A DNA stretch of 64,000 bases from Mycolicibacterium porcinum (GTDB lineage: Bacteria; Actinomycetota; Actinomycetes; Mycobacteriales; Mycobacteriaceae): the NCBI GenBank assembly GCA_002086835.1, contig MVIG01000020.1:1-64000 (forward strand), given 5' to 3'. Under the pieces are notes generated by a model that was not told the DNA's origin, made no database searches, and saw nothing but the letters and a program-made list of their open reading frames with translations. How positions within the stretch are numbered: position 1 is the first letter of the stretch; every line of letters starts with the position of its first letter. Of the stretch, positions 8,804 through 17,151 are shown piece by piece. A program made the translations under genes and the position numbers.

Positions 8804-8825
8804 GCAGCTCCCCCGGGGCAGCTGC
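8804..8825. terminator. Possible hairpin after the toxin operon
   Basis: GCAGCT-CCCCC and GGGGCAGCTGC form a compact GC-rich stem with one mismatch and essentially no loop, about 30 bases after the peptidase stop. No U tract follows. Mycobacterial terminators often lack one, but this call is weak. Confidence 0.3.
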
Positions 8826-9022
8826 ATCACCGCAGCTAGTAAAGCCTTAATCGCCAGCTATGGTCCCAAGTTGCCGGTGCCCTGTCTAGTAGGTCACGCA
8901 CCTCCTTCACCATGTCTGCCATGCGGCTTGAGTAACCACGCGCGGATCCAATGGGTCACAGTCTTTTCAGCCGAGCCATAGCGGGAATGGGTAGGTGACT
9001 AGCCTGCACTGGCGCGGTCAGG

Positions 9023-9487
9023 TCAGGGATTGCCAGCGTGGAGCTGACGGTCGGCCAGACGCTGAAACTCGCTGTCGGTGAGTTGTCCGCGGTAAAAGGC
9101 ATTTTCGATGGAATCCCAATCGCCGGTGCTGTAGGCGTCGGTGGCAACGGAGTTGATTCGTGCTACCTCACCGCGACTGAATTTCCAGTCCAAGAGTTGC
9201 TCCATCATCTGCTCTGTGGTGATGATGCCGGCGGTGCGCTGGTCGATAATCTCAGCAGGTTGGACGTCGAGCTGGGTCGGGTCAGTGGCGAAGCGGCGCA
9301 GAATACGCTGGATCGTGGCTTGAGAGCAATTTCCGACTAGTTCGCTGATCTGCCGCTGAGTTAAGCCTCGGACTACGGCAGCGTCGTAAATCTCGCGTTC
9401 GAGTTCACGTTCATAGACTCGTTGACGTGCAGATATGGCCGCGAGCCGTTTCCGGGCGAGGGTCCGTTTCGTCGTTTCGCCGGACAT
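9023..9487 (-). CDS. Small HTH regulator, VbhA-like tail possible
   Basis: 154 residues. A recombinase-like HTH (RGLTQRQISELVGNCSQATIQRILRRF, about 40-66) is followed by a C-terminal segment GDWDSIENAFYRGQLTDSEFQRLADR that resembles the short antitoxin/regulatory tails seen in mycobacterial HTH proteins. DNA binding is well supported; the target is not. The ATG at 9487 has AGGAGG seven bases upstream, and that ribosome binding site lies inside a 35-base palindrome, suggesting autoregulation at operator or RNA level. It may be the outermost gene of the accessory block. Confidence 0.7.
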   Translation of the reverse strand: MSGETTKRTLARKRLAAISARQRVYERELEREIYDAAVVRGLTQRQISELVGNCSQATIQRILRRFATDPTQLDVQPAEIIDQRTAGIITTEQMMEQLLDWKFSRGEVARINSVATDAYSTGDWDSIENAFYRGQLTDSEFQRLADRQLHAGNP

Positions 9488-9490
9488 GAC

Positions 9491-9525
9491 AACACCTCCT
9501 GATTCATTATGAATCAGGAGGTGTT
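9491..9525. promoter_or_regulatory. 35-base palindrome covering a ribosome binding site
   Basis: Perfect 17-base arms (9491-9507 and 9509-9525) around a single central T at 9508. The left arm contains CACCTCCTGA, which on the minus strand is the AGGAGG of the HTH gene. As DNA it is a textbook dimer operator; as RNA it would fold into a long hairpin hiding the ribosome binding site. Confidence 0.7.
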
Positions 9526-9584
9526 GGTTGTCGCCCCGTATCGGACGCTTCTCGCCATCTACTTACCTGGGCTTACTAATTGGT

Positions 9585-9986
9585 CTAGTTTAACAACGAG
9601 TCGCGACTTGCTAATTTACGTTGCAACTCGACAACTCGCCGGTCGGCCAGCACCAGCTGCCGTCGAATCAGGAACAGCGGAAACGCCACGCTCACCGCGA
9701 CGACCGCACTGAGCACGATGTAGATCCACACCTTCGGGATACCGATCCGGCGCGCCTCGACGACCATGAACACGAACGCCGCCAGCCCGAACAGCAGCAG
9801 GTCGTTGGTGAGTGAGGACGACCCGTAGTTGGCGTAGCCACTGCGGAAGAAGTCGATCAGGCTGGTGCTTTCCGTGGTGAAGAAGCCGATGTTGTTCCAC
9901 CAGGTCGCGACGAGCGCTACCACTGCGATCACCGCATAGGTGCCGCACACAATCTTGTCGTTTCGTGTCAGCATCGCCATCGTCAT
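9585..9986 (-). CDS. DUF2834 family membrane protein
   Basis: 133 residues with four hydrophobic segments: YAVIAVVALVATWW, then the region around FFTTESTSLIDFF, LLLFGLAAFVFMVVEA and VWIYIVLSAVVAVSVAFPLFL. This is the usual DUF2834 layout, followed by a short charged C-terminal helix. Molecular role unknown; family members are integral inner-membrane proteins. It is divergent from the TetR gene at 10088 and probably marks the first conserved chromosomal gene right of the accessory block. Confidence 0.75.
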   Translation of the reverse strand: MTMAMLTRNDKIVCGTYAVIAVVALVATWWNNIGFFTTESTSLIDFFRSGYANYGSSSLTNDLLLFGLAAFVFMVVEARRIGIPKVWIYIVLSAVVAVSVAFPLFLIRRQLVLADRRVVELQRKLASRDSLLN

Positions 9987-10065
9987 GCCTCCCCCGTCAG
10001 CCCGACACAGTCCAGGTCAACCTATCGATGCGGCGGGTTCGACGGACCCGTTTGCACCTCATTTT

Positions 10066-10087
10066 GGTGAGTGAGTACTCTCTCACC
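10066..10087. promoter_or_regulatory. 22-base TetR-type operator abutting a start codon
   Basis: GGTGAGTGAGT is followed by ACTCTCTCACC: an inverted repeat with one mismatched pair that ends at the base before the TetR ATG at 10088. No ribosome binding site fits between operator and start, so the TetR mRNA is probably leaderless and autorepressed. Confidence 0.65.
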
Positions 10088-10693
10088 ATGTCATCCGGAC
10101 GGGACCGACTGTTGGCCACAGCTCTGAAGCTGTTCTCGGCCAAGGGATACGCCGCCACGTCGGTGGCCCATATCCAGCAGGCGGCCGGCCTGGCACCGGG
10201 GTCAGGTGCGCTCTACAAGCACTTCGGGTCGAAACGGGAATTGCTGGAGGCCGCCGTCTCGCACCGCATAGACGCCATCGTCAGCGCGCGTGAGCAGTAC
10301 GACGCCGGCAATCCCAAGTCCGTCGAAGAGGCGGTCCGCAGCGCGGGGCAGCTGATCTGGACCAACCTGACCCAGAGCGAGGAACTGCTGCGGGTCATGC
10401 TGCGTGAGCCGGATGAGCTCGGTGAACTCGACGAGAAGACCTGGCAGGTCATCACCGACAACGCCTATCAGCGGTTCGCCGACGAGCTGGCCGCCTCCAA
10501 TCGCTCGGGCCGGACCCAGATCCCCGATCCCGAGGCCACAGCGGCGGTCGCGATCGCCGGGTTGTCCTACGCCGCGACCCTGCAGGCGCTGACCGGGCGC
10601 TTGCCGGGCAACGTCGACCACGAACGCTTCTTCGAGGCCTGGGTCACCCAGACCGTCAGCATGATCAAGCAGCACCGCTCTCAAACCAACTGA
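10088..10693 (+). CDS. TetR/AcrR family transcriptional regulator
   Basis: 201 residues. The N-terminal HTH is typical (RDRLLATALKLFSAKGYAATSVAHIQQAAG..SGALYKHFGSK), followed by an alpha-helical ligand domain. It sits 26 bases upstream of an acyl-CoA dehydrogenase on the same strand and directly after a near-perfect palindrome, so it most likely represses both itself and the dehydrogenase in response to an acyl-CoA or fatty-acid ligand. Longer in-frame starts upstream run through the operator and are unlikely. Confidence 0.9.
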   Translation: MSSGRDRLLATALKLFSAKGYAATSVAHIQQAAGLAPGSGALYKHFGSKRELLEAAVSHRIDAIVSAREQYDAGNPKSVEEAVRSAGQLIWTNLTQSEELLRVMLREPDELGELDEKTWQVITDNAYQRFADELAASNRSGRTQIPDPEATAAVAIAGLSYAATLQALTGRLPGNVDHERFFEAWVTQTVSMIKQHRSQTN

Positions 10694-10719
10694 TACCCAA
10701 CCTAATTCAGGAGTAGTCC

Positions 10720-11931
10720 GTGACGTTCTCAATGCAACTGAGCGATGACGTGATCGAGGTCCGCGACTGGGTCCACCAGTTCGCCGCCGAGGTGGTGCGT
10801 CCCGCCGCCGCGGAATGGGATGAGCGCGAGGAAACCCCGTGGCCCGTCATCCAGGAAGCGGCCAAGGTCGGGCTGTACTCACCCGAACTGTTCGGTCAGC
10901 AGGCCGCCGAACCTTCCGGGCTCGGCATGCTGACCGTGTTCGAGGAACTGTTCTGGGGTGACGCGGGCATCGCGCTGTCGATCCTGGGCACCGGACTGGC
11001 CGCAGCCGCCTTGGCAGGCAACGGAACTCCCGAACAGATCGGCACCTGGCTGCCGCCGATGTTCGGCACCCCCGGCGAGCCGCACCTTGGCGCGTTCTGC
11101 TCCTCCGAACCCGACGCGGGATCCGACGTCGGCGCCATCCGCACCCGCGCGCGCTTCGACGAGGCGACCCGAGAGTGGGTGCTCAACGGCACCAAGACCT
11201 GGGCCACCAACGGCGGGATCGCCAACGTCCACATCGTGGTGGCCTCGGTGTACCCGGAACTCGGTTCCCGCGGACAGGCCACCTTCATCATTCCGCCGAA
11301 CACACACGGGCTGACCCAAGGTCAGAAGTTCAAGAAGCACGGTATCCGGGCCTCGCACACCGCCGAGGTGGTGCTCGACAACGTCCGGCTGCCCGAGGAT
11401 CTGATCCTGGGCGGACGGGAGAAGTTCGAGGAGCGCATCGCGCGGGTGAAGTCCGGCGCCTCGGCCGGCGGCCAGGCCGCGATGAAGACTTTCGAGCGCA
11501 CCCGGCCCACCGTGGGCGCGATGGCGGTCGGCGTGGCCCGCGCCGCCTACGAGTACGCGCTCGACTACGCCTGCCAGCGTGAGCAATTCGGCCGCAAGAT
11601 CGGCGAGTTCCAGGCCGTCGCGTTCAAGCTCGCCGACATGAAGAGCCGGATTGACGCCGCCCGGTTGCTGGTGTGGCGCGCTGGTTGGATGGCGCGCAAC
11701 AACCAGCCGTTCAACAACGCCGAGGGCTCGATGGCCAAACTCGTGGCCAGTGAGACCGCGGTGTACGTGACCGATGAGGCGATCCAGATCCTCGGCGGCA
11801 ACGGCTACACCCGGGACTACCCGGTCGAGCGGATGCACCGCGACGCCAAGATCTTCACGATCTTCGAGGGCACCAGCGAGATTCAGCGGCTGGTGATCTC
11901 CCGAGCCCTCACCGGTCTGTCGATTCGATAG
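10720..11931 (+). CDS. Acyl-CoA dehydrogenase (FadE-like)
   Basis: 403-residue FAD flavoprotein that introduces the alpha-beta double bond into acyl-CoA in beta-oxidation or branched-chain catabolism. It shows the family motifs: [48 protein letters not shown], and EGTSEIQR, where the Glu is the usual catalytic base of short/branched-chain enzymes. The GTG start at 10720 has CAGGAG about 8 bases upstream. It follows its probable TetR repressor in an operon. Acyl specificity cannot be read from sequence. Confidence 0.92.
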   Translation: MTFSMQLSDDVIEVRDWVHQFAAEVVRPAAAEWDEREETPWPVIQEAAKVGLYSPELFGQQAAEPSGLGMLTVFEELFWGDAGIALSILGTGLAAAALAGNGTPEQIGTWLPPMFGTPGEPHLGAFCSSEPDAGSDVGAIRTRARFDEATREWVLNGTKTWATNGGIANVHIVVASVYPELGSRGQATFIIPPNTHGLTQGQKFKKHGIRASHTAEVVLDNVRLPEDLILGGREKFEERIARVKSGASAGGQAAMKTFERTRPTVGAMAVGVARAAYEYALDYACQREQFGRKIGEFQAVAFKLADMKSRIDAARLLVWRAGWMARNNQPFNNAEGSMAKLVASETAVYVTDEAIQILGGNGYTRDYPVERMHRDAKIFTIFEGTSEIQRLVISRALTGLSIR

Positions 11932-11943
11932 CGGACGGGGCGG

Positions 11944-12210
11944 CTATCTGCCCGTGCGCTCGCGGTGCTTGCACCCGGGCCAGCAGCATGGCCGCCGCTG
12001 ACCTTCCTCCAATTCCTCCTGCGTCCGGCGGATCCGCCGCTCGCGCGTGACCTGCTGCTTGGCGTCCTCGACCCAGCAGATGAACTCGTTGCGCGCGAGC
12101 GGCGTGATGTCCTTCCATGCCGCCAGCGCCGTGTCATTGCCGATCAGGGCTTCACGCAGGTCCGCCGGCAACTTGTGCACCACTCCGCCGGGCACCCGCT
12201 GGCCAGTCAT
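11944..12210 (-). CDS. YdeI/OmpD-associated-type small protein
   Basis: 88 residues from the ATG at 12210; an in-frame ATG at 12243 is also possible. VHKLPADLREALIGNDTALAAWKDITPLARNEFICWVEDAK with RRIRRTQEELEEG matches the C-terminal domain of the YdeI/OmpD-associated family (PF13376). That family has been linked to bacteriocin protection in enterobacteria; the biochemical activity is unknown. The tail is Cys/Arg rich (CCWPGCKHR). It is convergent with the acyl-CoA dehydrogenase, 12 bases away. Confidence 0.75.
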   Translation of the reverse strand: MTGQRVPGGVVHKLPADLREALIGNDTALAAWKDITPLARNEFICWVEDAKQQVTRERRIRRTQEELEEGQRRPCCWPGCKHRERTGR

Positions 12211-12409
12211 GAGGCCAGAGTAAAGGCGGCGGCGCAGCAACACACTTGCGACACGACATATCCCTTACCGTGACCTTAGAAGGGCCTTATTTTTCTTAGA
12301 GTTGGTGTACCGTAGGAGCTCAGGGCGGTTGTGAGCACGAGCACACACATCGTGTTATCGCAGGTCAAACCCAGACCAACCGCCTCAGCAGTGACGGAAG
12401 GAACCCGAC

Positions 12410-13078
12410 ATGCAGCCTGCAGCAGCCACCCGGATCGCTCTCGTTACCGGCGGATCGCGGGGTATCGGCGCCGACGTCGCCCAACAGCTCGCCGGTCCGG
12501 ACACCCATGTCGTCGTCAACTACCGGGAGAATGCCAACCGCGCCGACACGGTCGTCGACGCCATCCGCCGTGCGGGTGGCCGCGCCTCCGCCCTCGGTGC
12601 CGACATCTCCGATGAAGCTGCTGCTGCCGCCATGATCGAGCGGATCGGCCGAGAGTTCGGCCGGCTCGATGTCCTGGTGCTCAACGCCTCGACCGGGCTG
12701 CAACTGGGCGCCGATCCGAGCTACGCGATGCGGCTCAACCGCGATGCCCAGCGCCGGCTGGCCAAGCTGGCCCTGCCGCTGATGCCCGTGGGCGGCCAGA
12801 TCGTGTTCGTCACCAGCCACCAGGCGCACTTCTTCCCCAACAAGGCCGTGCCGAAGGGCTACGCGGCGATCGCCGCGAGCAAGCGTGCCGGTGAGACCGC
12901 GCTCTATGCCATGCGGTCCGAATTCGACCGGCGGGGCATCGATTTCACGGTGGTGTCCGGTGAGGTGATGTCGGACCGCGAGTTGGCGACGACGATCGCG
13001 CGCGCCGCGTCCGCACCGTACCCGTCCGGGATCGTCTACGTCGGCGGGCCCGACTTTCTCTGCCAGATGTCGGCCTGA
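12410..13078 (+). CDS. SDR family oxidoreductase with unusual active-site spacing
   Basis: 222 residues. Rossmann NAD(P) motif TGGSRGIG at about 14-21 and NAS in place of NNAG. Instead of the canonical YxxxK there is YAAIAASK, with Tyr and Lys seven positions apart. The protein is shorter than usual and lacks part of the substrate loop. GGAAGGA precedes the ATG by 8 bases. The leader (12324-12384) contains an 8-base inverted repeat with a 45-base loop of unknown meaning. Convergent with the next gene, 12 bases apart. Substrate unknown. Confidence 0.85.
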   Translation: MQPAAATRIALVTGGSRGIGADVAQQLAGPDTHVVVNYRENANRADTVVDAIRRAGGRASALGADISDEAAAAAMIERIGREFGRLDVLVLNASTGLQLGADPSYAMRLNRDAQRRLAKLALPLMPVGGQIVFVTSHQAHFFPNKAVPKGYAAIAASKRAGETALYAMRSEFDRRGIDFTVVSGEVMSDRELATTIARAASAPYPSGIVYVGGPDFLCQMSA

Positions 13079-13090
13079 CCTGCGATAGAA

Positions 13091-14185
13091 CTACCGCGCC
13101 CCAACAAGATTCGCCTGTAGCTGGTCGCGGACCGCAGTACCGAGTGCGCTCGTCGTAGCGGACCCGCCCATATCGGGAGTCAGGGCGTCCCCTCCGCGAG
13201 CCAGCACATCCTCGACGGCCTTCAGGATCGCGGCAGCGGCGTCGCGCTCACCAAGGTGGTCGAGCATCAACGACGCGCTCCAAATCTGCCCGATGGGATT
13301 GGCGATTCCACGTCCGGCGATGTCAGGCGCTGACCCGTGAACCGGCTCGAACAGACTCGGAAATCGCCGTTCCGGGTTGATGTTTCCGCTCGGGGCGATA
13401 CCGATGGTGCCGGTGCACGCGGGCCCCAGGTCCGACAGGATGTCACCGAAGAGGTTGCTCGCGACAACGACGTCGAACCAGTCGGGGTGCAGAACGAAAT
13501 TCGCGGCGAGGATGTCGATGTGGAACTTGTCCACCGCGACGTCGGGGAACCGCTCACCCATCTGCTCGACGCGTTCGTCCCAGTACGGCATCGTGATGGA
13601 GATACCGTTGCTCTTCGTCGCCGAGGTCAGGTGCTTGTCGGGCCGCCGTTGGGCAAGCTCGAACGCGTACTTCAGGATCCGGTCGACACCGACCCGCGTC
13701 ATCACCGTCTCTTGCACCACCGTTTCGCGGTCGGTGCCCTCGAACATCCTGCCGCCGATGCTCGAGTACTCACCTTCGGTGTTCTCCCGGACGACCACGA
13801 AGTCGACGTCGCCGGGCCCACGGCCGGCCAGCGGACTTTTCACTCCGGGCATCAGTTTGACCGGACGCAGGTTGACGTACTGGTCGAAATGCCTGCGGAA
13901 CTGCAGAAGACTTCCCCACAGCGAAATATGGTCGGGCACAACGTCCGGCCAGCCGACGGCACCGAAGAACAGCGCGTCGAACCGGCTCAACTCGTCGAAC
14001 CACCCGTCGGGCAGCATGGCGCCGGTGTCGGTGTAGTACTCCGCGCACGCGTAATCGAACTGCTCATAGTCGATGGCGAAATCAAAGGCGGCCGCCGCCG
14101 ACTCCAGCACCTTGAGACCTTCGGGCACCACTTCCTTGCCGATGCCGTCGCCGGGAATCACTGCCAGCCGGTGGGTGGTGGTCAT
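13091..14185 (-). CDS. Tartrate/D-malate-type dehydrogenase (isocitrate/isopropylmalate dehydrogenase family)
   Basis: 364 residues of the beta-decarboxylating dehydrogenase family: IPGDGIGKEV at the N-terminus, VVRENTEGEYSSIGGR, TSATKSNGISITMPYWDE, and the metal/adenine region NLFGDILSDLGPACTGTIGIAPSGNINP. The W-rich N-terminal loop (AVGWPDVVPDHISLWGSLL) is typical of tartrate dehydrogenase/decarboxylase and D-malate dehydrogenase rather than LeuB. Expected reaction: NAD- and Mn-dependent oxidation of D-malate or tartrate in the cytosol. Confidence 0.9.
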   Translation of the reverse strand: MTTTHRLAVIPGDGIGKEVVPEGLKVLESAAAAFDFAIDYEQFDYACAEYYTDTGAMLPDGWFDELSRFDALFFGAVGWPDVVPDHISLWGSLLQFRRHFDQYVNLRPVKLMPGVKSPLAGRGPGDVDFVVVRENTEGEYSSIGGRMFEGTDRETVVQETVMTRVGVDRILKYAFELAQRRPDKHLTSATKSNGISITMPYWDERVEQMGERFPDVAVDKFHIDILAANFVLHPDWFDVVVASNLFGDILSDLGPACTGTIGIAPSGNINPERRFPSLFEPVHGSAPDIAGRGIANPIGQIWSASLMLDHLGERDAAAAILKAVEDVLARGGDALTPDMGGSATTSALGTAVRDQLQANLVGAR

Positions 14186-14223
14186 GCCGCCACCCTACTT
14201 TCCGGCGATTCGGTGCCAACGAA

Positions 14224-14258
14224 AAGCGAGGGGCGCCCGCGATGGGCGCCCCTCGCTT
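14224..14258 (-). terminator. Strong intrinsic terminator
   Basis: 15-base perfect stem (14224-14238 with 14244-14258) around a 5-base loop, 10 bases after the stop of the small secreted protein gene on the minus strand and followed there by CTTTTCG. It ends transcription before the dehydrogenase gene. Confidence 0.85.
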
Positions 14259-14268
14259 GATCGGTGTG

Positions 14269-14436
14269 TCAGCGGCCGTTGCCGAATACCGGTGTGACGG
14301 CGCCGGTGCTGGCGTGCTGCTGGATGTCGTGCACCCACTGGTGATGGGAGATGTCCGCTTGTGCCGGAGCGGCCAAGCCGACGATTGCGGCGGCAAAGCC
14401 AGTGGCGATGATTCCGGCAAATCCAAACTTCTTCAT
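14269..14436 (-). CDS. 55-residue secreted protein
   Basis: ATG at 14436, stop at 14269. The sequence opens with MKKFGFAG, a hydrophobic run and the signal peptidase I site APAQA before DISHH. The mature peptide is only about 28 residues (HHQWVHDIQQHASTGAVTP..). Complete signal peptide, correct size for small mycobacterial secreted proteins, and a dedicated 15-base-stem terminator immediately downstream make this a convincing gene despite its length. No cysteines. It is divergent from the luciferase-like gene at 14644. Function unknown. Confidence 0.75.
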   Translation of the reverse strand: MKKFGFAGIIATGFAAAIVGLAAPAQADISHHQWVHDIQQHASTGAVTPVFGNGR

Positions 14437-14643
14437 GTCGAAGCCCTTCGTTCTGGGCGTTCGAGCCGTGGCGTGTGTGTCGCGGTTCGGACGTCTGTCC
14501 TCCGGTTCGGGGGATTCCTACCCGGTCTGACTCTCACAACACGCAGGTCAGCACGGTTAATTCCGATGGCGGAAATTGAGCGCCGGCTGGCAGAAACGGA
14601 CTAGTTTTTGTGGCGAGCACACACTTCGCGGCAAGGAGGCCCT

Positions 14644-15807
14644 GTGTCCCGACTCCGGTTCGGCTACTTCATCGCGCCATTTCATCGCCCGGGCACCAAC
14701 CCCACGTTGGCACTGCATCGGGACCTGGAGTTCGTCGAGCACCTCGACGCCCTCGGGTACGACGAGGTCTGGATCGGCGAGCACCACTCGGCGGGCAGCG
14801 AGATCATCAGCTCGCCCGAGGTGTTCATCGCCGCGGCGGCCGCCCGGGCCAGGCGGATCACATTCGGCACCGGAGTGATCTCGCTGTCGTACCACAACCC
14901 GCTGTGGGCGGCCGACCGGTTGATGCTGCTCGACCACCTCACCCAGGGCCGCATCATCGGCGGCGTCGGGCCCGGTTCGCTGCCCACCGACTCGGCGATG
15001 ATCGGGCTGACCCCAACCGATACCCGGGAACTGCTCGAGACCAACCTCGACATCATGGTGCGCCTGCTCGCCGGCGAGACAGTGAGCGCCAAGACCGCCA
15101 CGCACGAGTTGTTCGACGCCAAACTGCAATTGGCCCCGTACTCCGAGGGCGGGATCCCGTTGTCGGTCGCTGCCGTCGCCTCCCCGACCGGTGCTCGGTT
15201 GGCCGGTAAGCACGGCATCGGGTTGCTGTCGATCGGCGCCACGCTGAGCGAGGCCGGTTTCGACGCCCTGGCCCATCACTGGAACATCGCAGAGGAGCGG
15301 GCAGCGGCGTTCGGCACCACGATCGACCGCCGCAACTGGTCACTGGTCGGGCCGTTCCACGTCGCCGAGACCGATTCGCAGGCCCGCGCCGAGGTCCGCT
15401 ACGGAATCGAGGCGTGGTTCAACTACTTCCAGAAGGTCGCGGCCTTCCCTCAGATGACCATGCCCGGGGACACCATCGACGGAATGATCGACACCATCAA
15501 CGAACGCGGCGCCGGCGTGATCGGAACGCCGGAACGGGCGCGAGACCAGGTACAGCGGCTGTGGGAGCAGTCCGGCGGTTTCGGATCCATGCTGCAGATG
15601 GCCGCGGACTGGGCCAATCCCGCAGCCACCCGACGCTCGGCGGAACTGTTCGCCGAGGAAGTCATGCCGCATTTCCAGGGGCAGGCCCAGCCGACCCTGG
15701 ACGCCGCGGCGCGCGCCGGGCAGGTGCGCGACGGGCTGGCCCAGTCTCAGATCGACGCGATCACGCATATGGCACAGAAGTACGAGGCCGAAAAGGCTGA
15801 TTCATAA
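14644..15807 (+). CDS. Luciferase-like (LLM class) flavin-dependent monooxygenase
   Basis: 387 residues with the bacterial luciferase TIM-barrel signature: EFVEHLDALGYDEVWIGEHHSAG, RRITFGTGVISLSYHNP, LDHLTQGRIIGGVGPGS. The C-terminus resembles FMN/F420-dependent alkanal or dibenzothiophene-type monooxygenases (MIDTINERGAGVIGTPERARDQV). GTG at 14644 with AAGGAGG upstream. Likely oxidises a hydrophobic substrate using reduced flavin or F420. The 200-base divergent region upstream contains a short TTCCG/CGGAA inverted repeat at 14561-14574. Confidence 0.9.
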   Translation: MSRLRFGYFIAPFHRPGTNPTLALHRDLEFVEHLDALGYDEVWIGEHHSAGSEIISSPEVFIAAAAARARRITFGTGVISLSYHNPLWAADRLMLLDHLTQGRIIGGVGPGSLPTDSAMIGLTPTDTRELLETNLDIMVRLLAGETVSAKTATHELFDAKLQLAPYSEGGIPLSVAAVASPTGARLAGKHGIGLLSIGATLSEAGFDALAHHWNIAEERAAAFGTTIDRRNWSLVGPFHVAETDSQARAEVRYGIEAWFNYFQKVAAFPQMTMPGDTIDGMIDTINERGAGVIGTPERARDQVQRLWEQSGGFGSMLQMAADWANPAATRRSAELFAEEVMPHFQGQAQPTLDAAARAGQVRDGLAQSQIDAITHMAQKYEAEKADS

Positions 15808-15918
15808 GGGGATTTGGCGGCTTGGCGTGCCTCTGCCGCGCCGCTTTCTGCGCCTGAGCTGCACTTCGGCGACGCTCACGACCCGGAGGTAGAAATCGGC
15901 GCGCGCGGCCGACCAAGG

Positions 15919-17082
15919 CTAAGCCAGCGCGACCCCCAACTCCTGAGCGAACACCTTGATCATGTGCTGAACGGCAATCTCGTTGCGGCCGATGATCATA
16001 TGGTCGTGCTGACCATGCCGAACGCCCTCACCGCATTGCGGAAGCATGGCGAAGTCCTCGTCACGCACCGCGGCATGAACGCCTTCGTAGACCGCGTCGT
16101 AGGCCGCCCGCATGTCGTCCGTCGTCGCCGGGACACGCCCCATCCAGCTATGCCGCACCGTGCAGCGGGTGGGCTCCCCTTCGGGCAGCATGTCGATGAT
16201 CTCCACGCCCACCGGGCTGTTCGCCAGGATCAGATTGGGATAGACCCAGTAGATGACGCCCATGTTGGCCGACGGGTCGAATGAGGCGCTCGGGTCGTCG
16301 GCGAGATTCTTGATCCAGTTGAACGGGAAGCCGATACGGTGATGCTTGCCGAACTCGTCATAGATGGCGGTGTTCGGCAGGGTGTTCTGCCCGATCAGGC
16401 TCTCACCGTGGACGAAGGGGAAGTGGTAGCCCTCGGCGAACGCCTCGAGCGCACCCTTCCACGACACCTCGGAAGAGAACTCGCGGTCGGTGTGGTAGCC
16501 GTAGGTCTCGTAATTCCATTGCGCCAGTTCGGTTCCGAGCGGCCCCAAGTGGGCGTCGAGGTCGATGCCCGCGTCCGCGGTCAGCACGGCCCAGACGAAT
16601 CCGTGGCGCTCCTCGGACGGCAACTCCACCAGGCCGTACTCGGCGGGGTCCATCGTGTCGAACCCGGCCTTGCCCGGGACCATGAACAACTCACCGGTGT
16701 TGCGGTAGGTCCAGGCGTGGTAGGGGCAGACGAAGCGGGACGCATTTCCCGACCCGCAGGCCGGCATCGCCCCACGGTGACGGCAGTAGTTCAGGAACAC
16801 GTGGCTGGCGCCGGTGCGGTCCCGGGTGACCAGCAGCGAGTCACCGAGCACGGACCGGACGACGAAGTCGTTCTTCTCCGCGATCTGAGCCGACGGCACG
16901 ATCGCGAGCGGAACCCGGCGCAGGATCTGGGATTCCTCGATCTCGGTGATCTTCGGGTCGCGGTAGTAGTGCAGAGGCACCTTGAGCACCCGGTCCGCCA
17001 TATCCGTCGTCCCCTCGACGGCGTGCCGCAGAGCGCGGCGGGTCAGTTCCTCGTCGGTGCTGCTCACTGGGTTGACGGTCAT
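15919..17082 (-). CDS. Rieske non-haem iron aromatic-ring-hydroxylating oxygenase, large subunit
   Basis: 387 residues. The Rieske cluster ligands appear as CRHRG and CPYHAW, and the mononuclear iron ligands as EGYHFPFVHGE, so this is the alpha subunit of a ring-hydroxylating or O-demethylating oxygenase. No small subunit, ferredoxin or reductase is next to it. I chose the ATG at 17082: on the minus strand a TTGACA (17114-17119) and a TATGGT (17089-17094) promoter place the transcript start at this ATG. It is divergent from, and probably repressed by, the TetR at 17152. Confidence 0.9.
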   Translation of the reverse strand: MTVNPVSSTDEELTRRALRHAVEGTTDMADRVLKVPLHYYRDPKITEIEESQILRRVPLAIVPSAQIAEKNDFVVRSVLGDSLLVTRDRTGASHVFLNYCRHRGAMPACGSGNASRFVCPYHAWTYRNTGELFMVPGKAGFDTMDPAEYGLVELPSEERHGFVWAVLTADAGIDLDAHLGPLGTELAQWNYETYGYHTDREFSSEVSWKGALEAFAEGYHFPFVHGESLIGQNTLPNTAIYDEFGKHHRIGFPFNWIKNLADDPSASFDPSANMGVIYWVYPNLILANSPVGVEIIDMLPEGEPTRCTVRHSWMGRVPATTDDMRAAYDAVYEGVHAAVRDEDFAMLPQCGEGVRHGQHDHMIIGRNEIAVQHMIKVFAQELGVALA

Positions 17083-17102
17083 GGTTTGACCATACAATGG
17101 AC

Positions 17103-17120
17103 CTTGACTGTATTGTCAAG
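17103..17120. promoter_or_regulatory. TetR operator in the Rieske/TetR divergent promoter
   Basis: CTTGAC and GTCAAG half-sites six bases apart. The right half-site overlaps the -35 box (TTGACA on the minus strand) of the oxygenase gene, so binding would block RNA polymerase. Confidence 0.65.
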
Positions 17121-17151
17121 ATCGGGCCGTCGTTCATGCGACGATCAACGG

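Noticed and set aside
9509..9712. Plus-strand frame starting inside the 35-base palindrome
   Set aside because: Overlaps the DUF2834 gene in antisense and resembles no protein.
12324..12384. GGCGGTTG/CAACCGCC inverted repeat in the SDR leader as a riboswitch
   Set aside because: Only 8 bases with a 45-base loop and no known riboswitch core; insufficient.
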